13,240 nucleotides of DNA from Ruminococcus flavefaciens. Lineage in GTDB: Bacteria; Bacillota; Clostridia; Oscillospirales; Ruminococcaceae. The notes beneath the pieces are model-generated. The model saw only the letters and a list, made by a program, of their open reading frames with translations, searched no databases and was not told the origin of the DNA. Position numbers and translations under genes: made by a program. Shown piece by piece: positions 1-6,870 of this stretch; positions within the stretch are counted from its first letter, which is position 1, and every line of letters starts with the position of its first letter. The DNA lies in assembly GCA_002348905.1 (NCBI GenBank), contig DEBW01000034.1:52569-65808 (forward strand). Reading direction: 5' to 3'.

Positions 1-1
1 A

Positions 2-1969
2 ATCTGCATTACAACAAAAGCCGGAAACGGTAATGAGCTTGTAAAAGCAGACGACTATGTAAAAGCATCAATAAAAGTTGTTTCACCAATGGATGAATCA
101 GGTAATTATTCCATTATTGAAAATACTGGAAAAATAAAGGTAAGAGGTAATTCCACTGCTCGTGCAGAGAAAAAGCCTTTCAATATCAAGTTTGACGAAA
201 AGCAGAACGTTCTTGAAATGGGAAAAGGAAAGAAATGGTGTCTCCTCGCAAACTGCTTTGATCCGTCTCTCGCAAGAAACTACACAGCATTTGAGATTGC
301 ACACGAACTCGGACTTGAGTACACACCTGACTATAGATTTGCTGAACTCTGGCTTGACGGAACTTACAAGGGCAGTTATCTTATAACTGATCCTATCGAA
401 AGCGGTAAAAACCGCATCGAAATAGATACTGATGCCGACGACTTCATGGTTGAATACGAAGCTTACCGTGACGAAGACCTTATGGCTTATGTAACAACAG
501 ATGACGGAAATCTTAGATTTTCTGTAAGCGAGCCTGAAATGCCCGATCCTGCTGATTACAAGGAAAATGAGATCGAGCAGTATAACGCTGACATGAAAGC
601 TTATGACCTCAAAGTAAGCAATATTTCTGCTATAATGACTAATGTAACAGAAACTATCAAAAACGGTACTTATGAAGAAATGTGCGAAGTCATAGACATG
701 GAATCTTTTGTTGACTACTATGTACTCAACGAAATAATGAAGACCTGCGACTTCGGCTGGAGCTCAGTAAACTTCTACTATTCAGACGGAAAGCTTCATG
801 CTGGTCCGACTTGGGACTATGACCTTTCATCCGGTAACACAAATCCTGAATATCCCTCACTTGTTAATACCGAAAGTGAAATAGCTTACACTCAGTACTT
901 TACTGACTTTACAACAAATTCATCTTCAGAGGGACTTTACGCTGCAAGATACAACTTCTATAAATACCTTACAGCAAATGAAGACTTTATGAATGACGTA
1001 AAAACTGTATTTCTTGAAGAACAGGATTACATAAGAGACCTTACAGCAGACGGCGGTAAGCTCGATAAGCTTTATGCTGATAACAAGGAGATGTTTGAAA
1101 ATAACTTCACTCCTGTTGAAGAAGGCGGAGCAGGCTGGGTTGCATCAAAGGTATACTCTGATACCATGAGAACTCCTGACGCTACATTCGAGGATAACTT
1201 CAACTTCTTCAAGAACTGGATAGCAGACAGAAACGACTGGTTATACGATACATGGATCGGTCACGAATTCAACGATGAAGGTATATGCATCCACTGCGGT
1301 ATCAGCAAGGATGACTGCTCTGTTGCCGGACATAAATACGACGGCGGAAACTGCACAGTATGCGGTGAAAAGCGTCCTTATCAGAATAAAATGCTCTTCA
1401 CAGACAATATGACTTACGGAAAGATATACGATCTTAAAGATTATGACTTTGCTCATATAAGCGGAGTCAAGCTGAAATTCAAAAATAATATAAGCAATGA
1501 TTTCACAGGTGCAGTTGTACTTGGAAATTACACTTATTCTGAAAGTATTAACAGTACGACTTGCAGCGGAAACACATTTGAATTCAGTTTCGATAACCTC
1601 GGATTATGGCGAGCTCCCGATACTATCACAGTTTACAGATGGGCAGGAGAAGATCCCGAAATTGAAGAGATCGAGTTTACTTATACCGAAGACACCGCTA
1701 TCCCGGAAGACGGTTTTGTAATTGCTCCTTCTGACAACGGAAGCTTTGAAATATCCAATACTGATATAAAGTCCGTTACGATCGTTCTCAAAGAAGAAGT
1801 TTACAGCGGAGGCGGACAGATAGTATTCGATAACTGGTCATCTTCTTCATTCAATATCACAAGAGCTAACGGCAGAGCTGTTACAGTAGATGTCAGCAAT
1901 GCATCCGGCAGATTTAATATCAATCTCTGGGGCGATCCTGCTGAGATAGAATACGTAATTGTACGCTAA
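2..1969 (+). CDS. CotH-family protein, C-terminal part (5' end outside window)
   Basis: The reading frame is open from nt 2 through the ATG at nt 89, so that ATG is internal and the true start, with any signal peptide, lies upstream. CotH-family hallmarks are visible: the KVRGNST motif followed by KKPFNIKF (about nt 140-195), and WDYDLSSGN (nt 812-838), which corresponds to the conserved metal-binding region of CotH kinase-like folds. In spore-forming bacteria CotH phosphorylates coat proteins; in ruminococci many CotH proteins are secreted and carry extra modules. After the CotH domain (to about nt 1260) comes a short Cys-rich segment with two CxxC pairs (nt 1286-1297 and 1352-1363). Two beta-rich stretches of roughly 90-100 residues follow (about nt 1388-1690 and 1730-1966) with conserved Trp/Gly positions resembling carbohydrate-binding beta-sandwiches. 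I see no dockerin or LPxTG anchor. Family assignment is firm; substrate and location are inferred. Confidence 0.87.
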   Translation: MCITTKAGNGNELVKADDYVKASIKVVSPMDESGNYSIIENTGKIKVRGNSTARAEKKPFNIKFDEKQNVLEMGKGKKWCLLANCFDPSLARNYTAFEIAHELGLEYTPDYRFAELWLDGTYKGSYLITDPIESGKNRIEIDTDADDFMVEYEAYRDEDLMAYVTTDDGNLRFSVSEPEMPDPADYKENEIEQYNADMKAYDLKVSNISAIMTNVTETIKNGTYEEMCEVIDMESFVDYYVLNEIMKTCDFGWSSVNFYYSDGKLHAGPTWDYDLSSGNTNPEYPSLVNTESEIAYTQYFTDFTTNSSSEGLYAARYNFYKYLTANEDFMNDVKTVFLEEQDYIRDLTADGGKLDKLYADNKEMFENNFTPVEEGGAGWVASKVYSDTMRTPDATFEDNFNFFKNWIADRNDWLYDTWIGHEFNDEGICIHCGISKDDCSVAGHKYDGGNCTVCGEKRPYQNKMLFTDNMTYGKIYDLKDYDFAHISGVKLKFKNNISNDFTGAVVLGNYTYSESINSTTCSGNTFEFSFDNLGLWRAPDTITVYRWAGEDPEIEEIEFTYTEDTAIPEDGFVIAPSDNGSFEISNTDIKSVTIVLKEEVYSGGGQIVFDNWSSSSFNITRANGRAVTVDVSNASGRFNINLWGDPAEIEYVIVR

Positions 1970-1999
1970 GATATATTTGAAATAATTTACCCCGAAACA

Positions 2000-2039
2000 A
2001 AAAGAGTGAGCTGTCTGATGTTTAACAGCTCACTCTTTT
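2000..2039. terminator. Bidirectional intrinsic terminator between cotH-like gene and hisE
   Basis: A perfect 15-bp inverted repeat occupies 2000-2014 and 2025-2039 with a 10-nt loop (2015-2024). Read on the plus strand the stem ends in TTTT then ATTTAT, serving the CotH-like gene. Read on the minus strand it is followed by TTTTTGTTT, serving the his operon. It lies 30 nt after the CotH-like stop codon and 31 nt after the hisE stop codon, exactly where two converging units need a shared terminator. Confidence 0.9.
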
Positions 2040-2070
2040 ATTTATAAAAATAATTTCTCTGATAGGTATA

Positions 2071-2409
2071 TCAGGTATTCTTATCTACCTGGTGGAACTT
2101 TTTGAGGTTGCCTATCTTTTCGTTGCGCTGGTCGAGTATCTTCTCAACGTCAGACCATTCAAGTCCCTGATTTACGCAGAGAACCATGATATGGTAAAGT
2201 ACGTCGTTTATCTCGTTCATAAGCTCGTCGTTATCGCCGTTTTTAGCTGCGATGATAGTCTCAGCAGCCTCTTCGCCGACCTTCTTGCATATCTTGTCTA
2301 CGCCCTTGTCAAAGAGGTAGCAGGTATATGAATTCTCAGGAGCAGTACCGTTGTCGTACTGCTTTTTTCTTTCCTTGATAACTTCAAATATTTCCTCATA
2401 AACTGTCAT
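2071..2409 (-). CDS. hisE: Phosphoribosyl-ATP pyrophosphatase (PRA-PH)
   Basis: HisE removes pyrophosphate from phosphoribosyl-ATP to give phosphoribosyl-AMP, the second step of histidine synthesis. The 112-residue protein shows the all-alpha MazG-like metal site: GEEAAE (E46, E47, E50) followed by EINDVLYH (E66, D69). It starts with ATG at 2409, preceded by a GGAGGA ribosome binding site in the last codons of hisI; the hisI stop is only 3 nt upstream, so the two are probably translationally coupled. HisE and HisI are separate polypeptides here, unlike the fused HisIE of enterobacteria. This is the last gene of the operon, followed by the terminator at 2000-2039. Confidence 0.96.
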   Translation of the reverse strand: MTVYEEIFEVIKERKKQYDNGTAPENSYTCYLFDKGVDKICKKVGEEAAETIIAAKNGDNDELMNEINDVLYHIMVLCVNQGLEWSDVEKILDQRNEKIGNLKKFHQVDKNT

Positions 2410-2412
2410 TTT

Positions 2413-2757
2413 TTATTCCTCCGTATTGTATATTTCATTAAAGAAGCAACTGTAGCTTCCTGTATGACAGGCAACTCCGGTCTGCTCTACGTTTACGAGC
2501 AGAGTATCATTGTCGCAGTCGCCGTATATAGACACTACCTTCTGTAAATGTCCGGATGTAGCACCTTTGTTCCAGTACTCCTGTCTTGACCTGCTCCAGA
2601 ACCATGTGTAGCCTGTTTCAAGTGTCTTTTTAAGGCTCTCCTTGTTCATGTAAGCAAGCATGAGCACTGTTTTTGTATTGACCTCGTAGCATATTGCAGG
2701 GATAAGTTCTCCCTTTTCAAAGAACTTGTCAAGGTCGTTCATATCAATTTTTATCAT
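2413..2757 (-). CDS. hisI: Phosphoribosyl-AMP cyclohydrolase
   Basis: HisI opens the adenine ring of phosphoribosyl-AMP to give ProFAR, using zinc and magnesium. The 114-residue protein is a typical stand-alone cyclohydrolase. It has the signature FWSRSRQEYWNKGATSGH (about residues 53-70), the metal-binding DCDND (residues 80-84, with C81), and the zinc cysteines C97 and C104 in VACHTGSYSC. The ATG at 2757 follows AAGGAG with a short spacer. Upstream is a 72-nt gap to the deaminase gene, the widest in the operon, in which I see no convincing promoter; hisE follows after 3 nt. Confidence 0.97.
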   Translation of the reverse strand: MIKIDMNDLDKFFEKGELIPAICYEVNTKTVLMLAYMNKESLKKTLETGYTWFWSRSRQEYWNKGATSGHLQKVVSIYGDCDNDTLLVNVEQTGVACHTGSYSCFFNEIYNTEE

Positions 2758-2829
2758 ATCATTCTCCTTATGTCCAGAGCGAAGTTATAAACATCGGCGA
2801 TGTGGCATCTGACTTCTCGAATCCACTAC

Positions 2830-3231
2830 TCAATCATAGTCTATCCACCACTCAGGAGTTATCTCTCCGAGAGTTATTACCTTTCCTGCTTTATAATCGA
2901 GCATTATCTCGATATCCTTGTAGCTTGCCGGCATGAGCTGTACCATAAGCTCACGGCAAGCTCCGCACGGAGCGCCTTTACCCTCAAATGGAGGTATGCA
3001 GAGTATCTTGTCGATCTCGTTTTCGCCGTTGGTTATCATATTGAATATAGCATTTCTCTCAGCACATATGCCAAGAGTTGAGCAGGTATCTATGCACACG
3101 CCGGTATATATCTTACCGGACTTGCTGAGTACTGCCGCTGAAACTTCTCCGGCGGTGACATACTCTGATATTTTTCTTGCATTGAGTACAGCCTTTGCCG
3201 CCTCATACATTTCATCCCATATCTTATCCAT
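2830..3231 (-). CDS. Cytidine deaminase-family protein
   Basis: The 133-residue protein has the complete zinc-deaminase signature: C56-A57-E58 (CAERNA), with Glu as proton shuttle, and PCGAC with C89 and C92. C56, C89 and C92 would bind the catalytic zinc. Length and motif order fit the small homotetrameric cytidine deaminases and the related blasticidin-S-deaminase-like group. A housekeeping cytidine/deoxycytidine deaminase would convert cytidine to uridine in pyrimidine salvage, but sequence alone does not fix the substrate. The ATG at 3231 lies 3 nt after the hisF stop, and its ribosome binding site (GTGAGGTAAG) spans that stop codon, so it is expressed with hisF. It is not a histidine pathway enzyme. 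Deaminase fold is confident; the symbol is withheld because the substrate is unproven. Confidence 0.87.
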   Translation of the reverse strand: MDKIWDEMYEAAKAVLNARKISEYVTAGEVSAAVLSKSGKIYTGVCIDTCSTLGICAERNAIFNMITNGENEIDKILCIPPFEGKGAPCGACRELMVQLMPASYKDIEIMLDYKAGKVITLGEITPEWWIDYD

Positions 3232-3234
3232 AGC

Positions 3235-3990
3235 TTACCTCACTATAACGCCTTTGTCACGGCAATAATCCTTGACCTGACCTACAGTAAGCTCCTTGAA
3301 GTGGAACAGTGAAGCCGCAAGAGCAGCTGTTGCTCCTGTTTTCTCGAATACTTCATAGAAGTCGTTTATCTTGCCTGCTCCGCCGCTTGCAATAACAGGT
3401 ATGGAGCAGTTGTCGCATACAGCTTTGAGCATAGGGATATCAAAGCCTTCCTTTGTTCCGTCAGCGTCTATTGAGTTGAGACATATCTCCCCTGCTCCGA
3501 GCTTTTCGATAGTGTGTACCCAATCAATGAGGTCGATGCCCATATCAACTCGACCGCCGTTTATATAGACTGTCCACTTATTATCAGCTATCTTCTTAGC
3601 GTCGATGCCAACGCATATGCACTGACTTCCAAAAACATCAGCGCCGTCCTTGATAAGCTGAGGATTCTTTACAGCCTGAGAATTTACTGATACCTTATCA
3701 GCTCCGGCTCTGAGAGCATCACGTATGTCATCGACAGTTTTGATGCCTCCGCCGACTGTAAGCGGTACGAATACCTTTTTTGCAGTATCACGCACTACAT
3801 CGAGAAAAACTCCTCTGCCCTCGTATGAAGCTGTTATATCGTAGAACACAAGCTCGTCTGCGCCCTGTTTGTTGTACTCCTCGGCACACTCGACCGGATC
3901 GCCTACGTCACGTATTCCCTCGAAGTTAACGCCCTTTACCACCTTGCCGTTTCTTACGTCAAGGCATGGGATTATTCTTTTTGCAAGCAT
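3235..3990 (-). CDS. hisF: Imidazole glycerol phosphate synthase, cyclase subunit
   Basis: HisF takes ammonia from HisH and turns PRFAR into imidazole-glycerol phosphate plus AICAR, which feeds purine synthesis. The 251-residue (beta/alpha)8 barrel has its usual length and both catalytic aspartates, D11 (IPCLDVRNGK) and D130 (CVGIDAKK), together with phosphate-binding glycines (VGGGIKT and ASGGAGK). Its ATG at 3990 is preceded by AAGGAAGTG. It begins 12 nt after the DUF3781 stop and ends 3 nt before the deaminase start. It is separated from its partner hisH by the kinase, flavodoxin, hisA and DUF3781 genes, although the two subunits work as a complex. Confidence 0.98.
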   Translation of the reverse strand: MLAKRIIPCLDVRNGKVVKGVNFEGIRDVGDPVECAEEYNKQGADELVFYDITASYEGRGVFLDVVRDTAKKVFVPLTVGGGIKTVDDIRDALRAGADKVSVNSQAVKNPQLIKDGADVFGSQCICVGIDAKKIADNKWTVYINGGRVDMGIDLIDWVHTIEKLGAGEICLNSIDADGTKEGFDIPMLKAVCDNCSIPVIASGGAGKINDFYEVFEKTGATAALAASLFHFKELTVGQVKDYCRDKGVIVR

Positions 3991-4002
3991 TTTTTCACTT
4001 CC

Positions 4003-4236
4003 TTATTTTATCTTATGTGCAGTGATTATCGTATAACTGTAAGAATTTACAGTTATAATGATACCGTCTTTCTCACAGTACCAGTTTTTGCCTTTCTTAG
4101 AGATAATACATTCCTTATCTGTAATTATCCCTTTACAGTAGCCTACAACATCACTGACATCTATATTAAGATTTTTCTTTATCCGCTGTACTCCCAGTTC
4201 TGTAGTATGAAGCTTGTCTATGTTACTTAACAGCAT
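4003..4236 (-). CDS. Small DUF3781-family protein overlapping hisA
   Basis: A longer open frame extends upstream to 4359, but its first 41 residues are only the shadow of hisA. The likely start is the ATG at 4236, giving 77 residues, because the recognisable family sequence begins there: LLSNIDKLHTTELG, RIKKNLN, then KGKNWYC and SYTIITAHK. I recognise this as the DUF3781 family of small Firmicutes proteins with no known function. The start lies 14 nt inside the end of hisA, with only a weak purine stretch (AGAGAAG, 4246-4252) as ribosome binding site, so it probably depends on translation of hisA. By my hand count the non-overlapping part is about 33% GC, against roughly 45% in a sampled stretch of hisF, which suggests later acquisition. 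No membrane segment or signal peptide is visible. Confidence 0.82.
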   Translation of the reverse strand: MLLSNIDKLHTTELGVQRIKKNLNIDVSDVVGYCKGIITDKECIISKKGKNWYCEKDGIIITVNSYSYTIITAHKIK

Positions 4237-4951
4237 AGCTGATAGCTTCTCTGAGGTCGAGAGTTCCCTTGTATATGGACTTTCCGCAGATAGTTCCGTA
4301 AAGTCCCATTTCCTTGCAGGCAATGATATCTTCCATTGTGTGTACTCCGCCGGAAGCAACTATGTCAGCTCTGCCCTTTGTAGCGTCAGCAAGCTTTTTG
4401 AGCTGTTCACGGTTAACGCCGGAAAGTGTACCGTCCTTTGAGATATCAGTGAAGATGAAATACTTCACGCCTGCATCCTCTATCATCTTGTTTGCAAGGT
4501 CTATATAGTGTACGTCTGAGCTTTCGAGCCAGCCCTCTGTAGCTACCATTTCATTCATGGCATCTATCCCAACGACTACCTTTTCACTTCCGAATTTCTC
4601 AACAGCATCGCATACGAGCTTAGGATTTTTGAGTGCCACTGAGCCGAGTATAACTCTTGTGATACCCATATCAAGGTACTCTTTTATAGTTTCAAGACTG
4701 CGTATTCCACCGCCTATCTCGACTTTTAAATTTGTCTTTTCGGCTACATCGGTATATATCTTTGTGTTGACAGGTCTGCCCTCTTTTGCACCGTCAAGGT
4801 CAACCATGTGTATCCACTCTGCTCCGGCATTTTCAAAGCTCTTTGCAGTTTCGAGGTAATCCGAAGCTACTTTCTCCACGGTCGAAAAGTCTCCCTTGAA
4901 AAGTCTGACGCAGTTGCCGTCTTTTATATCTATTGCGGGAAATATTATCAT
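4223..4951 (-). CDS. hisA: ProFAR isomerase
   Basis: HisA is the Amadori isomerase that converts ProFAR to PRFAR, the substrate of HisH/HisF. The 242-residue barrel is homologous to HisF and has the catalytic aspartates D8 (FPAIDIKDG) and D130 (VVGIDAMNE), plus glycine-rich phosphate-binding loops (EIGGGIRS and VASGGVHT). The ATG at 4951 overlaps the flavodoxin stop by 4 nt (ATGA) and has a strong GGAGAAGGAAA ribosome binding site. At the 3' end it overlaps the DUF3781 gene by 14 nt in another frame. It is the HisA rather than the PriA dual-substrate type by length and context, though motif reading alone is not decisive. Confidence 0.97.
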   Translation of the reverse strand: MIIFPAIDIKDGNCVRLFKGDFSTVEKVASDYLETAKSFENAGAEWIHMVDLDGAKEGRPVNTKIYTDVAEKTNLKVEIGGGIRSLETIKEYLDMGITRVILGSVALKNPKLVCDAVEKFGSEKVVVGIDAMNEMVATEGWLESSDVHYIDLANKMIEDAGVKYFIFTDISKDGTLSGVNREQLKKLADATKGRADIVASGGVHTMEDIIACKEMGLYGTICGKSIYKGTLDLREAISYAVK

Positions 4952-5484
4952 TTTCCTTCTCCTTTTTTAATGAGGTCAAGTAACGGGGTGATGTACTCTT
5001 TATTAGTCCAGTCGCACTTCTTATCCTTGATATCAAGGAACATTTTTACGCTCTTGCTCAAAGTTGCAGGATCTTTCTTGCTAAGCATCTTGATGAACAT
5101 TTTGCACATAGTCCTGTCACCGAGGCTCATACTGTCAAGATCCCATGCGCCCTGAAAATAAAACATCGGTACATTTTCAAGACCGTCTTTCAGATTCTTA
5201 TTTTTGACCATGCCGATCAGTTCTTCATCATACTCTGAAGCTCCGCAGCAGTATATGATAACTCTCTTGCCTTTGAGTGCGCCGATATTCTTTTTAAGGA
5301 AGGCAATGCCTGCGATAGTCTCAGAATATAAGCCTCCGCCGAGTATTACAAAATCATGATTTACGACTTCCTTTATATCAGCGTCTTTAGTGTCAATTAC
5401 CTTGAAGCCGGTCTCCTCTGAGATCCAGTCTGCATATTTTTTAGATGTACCATACTTTGATCTGCATAAAATAATACCGCTCAT
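4948..5484 (-). CDS. Flavodoxin-domain protein (HemG/flavodoxin_5-like)
   Basis: The 178-residue protein has a flavodoxin fold. An N-terminal beta strand leads into SKYGTSKKYA (residues 9-18), the FMN phosphate-binding loop. FVILGGGLYSE follows, then VIIYCCGAS, and a C-terminal block with LGDRTMCKMF that resembles the HemG-type (protoporphyrinogen dehydrogenase-like) flavodoxins. An FMN-dependent redox role in the cytoplasm is likely, but the partner is unknown. The ATG at 5484 is preferred over an in-frame GTG at 5493, because AGAGGTG (5491-5497) sits 6 nt before it as a ribosome binding site and overlaps that GTG. The upstream kinase stop is 1 nt away (TGA-G-ATG), and the stop overlaps the hisA start by 4 nt, so kinase, flavodoxin and hisA form a tightly coupled block. 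It is not a known histidine enzyme. Confidence 0.85.
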   Translation of the reverse strand: MSGIILCRSKYGTSKKYADWISEETGFKVIDTKDADIKEVVNHDFVILGGGLYSETIAGIAFLKKNIGALKGKRVIIYCCGASEYDEELIGMVKNKNLKDGLENVPMFYFQGAWDLDSMSLGDRTMCKMFIKMLSKKDPATLSKSVKMFLDIKDKKCDWTNKEYITPLLDLIKKGEGK

Positions 5485-5485
5485 C

Positions 5486-6268
5486 TCAATCACCTCTCAA
5501 TTCTGAAATTATAGATGCATATGCATCATTCCAGTTTTTCTGTGGGTCATCAACTATTATTCTGTCAATGTCAAGCTGCGAAAGTATATCCAACTCACGG
5601 CGCTGACGTTCTTCAAGGGCTGAAATATAGCCGTCAAATCCGCTTAGTTCATGACTTTTGCCGTACTTGCCGTTACAGTGATAATCTATTACAGCATTGA
5701 GCCATTCGCTGCCACGTTCATCAGAAGCTTTCTTTACGCTATTATAGACATCATTGTTTTTCAGATAGACTACGACTGGCGAAAGCGGCATGATAATCTC
5801 ATAAATATCGCTGATGTACTCAGCTGAAGAAGATTTATCAAAACCGAAACGCATCATTGTCTCACACATCGGATTCTGCAAAAAAACACAGTTAAAAACA
5901 TATCCGCCGCTGCATTCCCGCACAAATTCATGCCATTTATCAAGCATTACCGGACGTTCAGTCTCCCACGGCAGAAAATCATAGACCTTGTATTGCAGTA
6001 GCTTATCAAAAAGCTCACCGCTGAATGCTCCGATTTTAACAATAGTACCGCCGGACTTTCTCTCACTGTGCGAAGATATCTGTTTACGCTCCTCTGCCGT
6101 AAATCCGGCAAAGGCATTATCATTCAGAAATGCGTGGAATTCATAGTCTGCCGGATGTTTGCCTGTTCCCTCGTCAACAAATGTATATCCGAGCTGTTCT
6201 GCGATATATTTCGCTGTTGTACTCTTTCCGGAACATGGCAGTCCTTCAACTATAATAAGTTTTTTCAC
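5486..6268 (-). CDS. P-loop kinase-like / AAA-type NTPase of unknown substrate
   Basis: The 260-residue protein opens with LIIVEGLPCSGKSTTAKYIA. This holds the Walker A motif (G9 to T17) in the form typical of small-molecule kinases that recognise nucleosides, sugars or antibiotics. FVDEGTGKHPADYEFHAF follows, which I associate with an uncharacterised Firmicutes group annotated only as AAA family ATPase. No transmembrane segment is evident. The start is a GTG at 6268 that overlaps the hisH stop by 4 nt (GTGA), with CGGAGGAC as ribosome binding site inside the end of hisH. The stop lies 1 nt before the flavodoxin ATG. It is not needed for histidine synthesis as known. Phosphoryl transfer to a small molecule is inferred from the P-loop; the substrate cannot be read from the sequence. 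Confidence 0.82.
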   Translation of the reverse strand: MKKLIIVEGLPCSGKSTTAKYIAEQLGYTFVDEGTGKHPADYEFHAFLNDNAFAGFTAEERKQISSHSERKSGGTIVKIGAFSGELFDKLLQYKVYDFLPWETERPVMLDKWHEFVRECSGGYVFNCVFLQNPMCETMMRFGFDKSSSAEYISDIYEIIMPLSPVVVYLKNNDVYNSVKKASDERGSEWLNAVIDYHCNGKYGKSHELSGFDGYISALEERQRRELDILSQLDIDRIIVDDPQKNWNDAYASIISELRGD

Positions 6269-6870
6269 TTAATAAGTCCTCCGAAGTTTCTGAGTATCTT
6301 CAAGCCGGTCTCGCCGGATTTCTCAGGGTGGAACTGCGCTCCGTAAACGTATTTTCCGTCGTATACAAGAGCAGGTACTCGTCCGCCGTACTCGCTGTAT
6401 GCGGCGATATTCTTATCATCACACTGAGCCTTGTAGGAGTGTACGAAGTATACGAACTCGTTGTCGCCAACATTTTCAAGCAATGGACAGTCGTTCAGCT
6501 TTTCAAGCTTGTTCCAGCCCATATGCGGTATGATAAGGTCAGGTTCTTCCATTTTTATTACCGAACCGCCTATAAGTCCGAGACCGTCAGTCTCCTCAAA
6601 CTCATAGCCTTTTTCAAATATGAGCTGCATACCGAGACATATTCCGAGGAAAGGCTTCTTTGCAGCTTCTTCCTTGATAGTGTCAACAAGTCCGGACTTG
6701 TTGAGCATATCCATTGCTGCCGGAAATGCGCCTACTCCGGGGAGGATAACAGCGTCAGCAGCCTTTACAGCTTCTTTGTCCTTGACAAGTTCGCTTTCAA
6801 GTCCGAGATAGTCGAGAGCGTTCTTGACGCTGAAAATATTGCCTGCGCCGTAGTCTATTATCGCTATCAT
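6265..6870 (-). CDS. hisH: Imidazole glycerol phosphate synthase, glutaminase subunit
   Basis: HisH hydrolyses glutamine and channels ammonia to HisF. The 201-residue class I amidotransferase has the nucleophile C78 in GICLGMQ and the catalytic pair H181/E183 in FHPEKSG; the oxyanion-region PGVGAF is also present. The ATG at 6870 shares its first base with the hisB stop (TGATG, 1-nt overlap). The 3' end overlaps the kinase GTG by 4 nt. All catalytic residues are present, so the subunit should be active even though its partner hisF lies four genes further on. Confidence 0.98.
   Translation of the reverse strand: MIAIIDYGAGNIFSVKNALDYLGLESELVKDKEAVKAADAVILPGVGAFPAAMDMLNKSGLVDTIKEEAAKKPFLGICLGMQLIFEKGYEFEETDGLGLIGGSVIKMEEPDLIIPHMGWNKLEKLNDCPLLENVGDNEFVYFVHSYKAQCDDKNIAAYSEYGGRVPALVYDGKYVYGAQFHPEKSGETGLKILRNFGGLIK

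Noticed and set aside
2758..2829. 72-nt gap upstream of hisI holding a short palindrome (ACATCGGCGATGT, 2791-2803), considered as a promoter, operator or decayed gene.
   Set aside because: No convincing -35/-10 pair was seen; as RNA the palindrome gives only a 5-bp stem with a 3-nt loop, too small to support alone.
4237..4359. Upstream extension of the DUF3781 frame to an ATG at 4359 (118 residues).
   Set aside because: The extra 41 residues lie wholly inside hisA, have no family resemblance, and the conserved DUF3781 sequence begins at the ATG at 4236.
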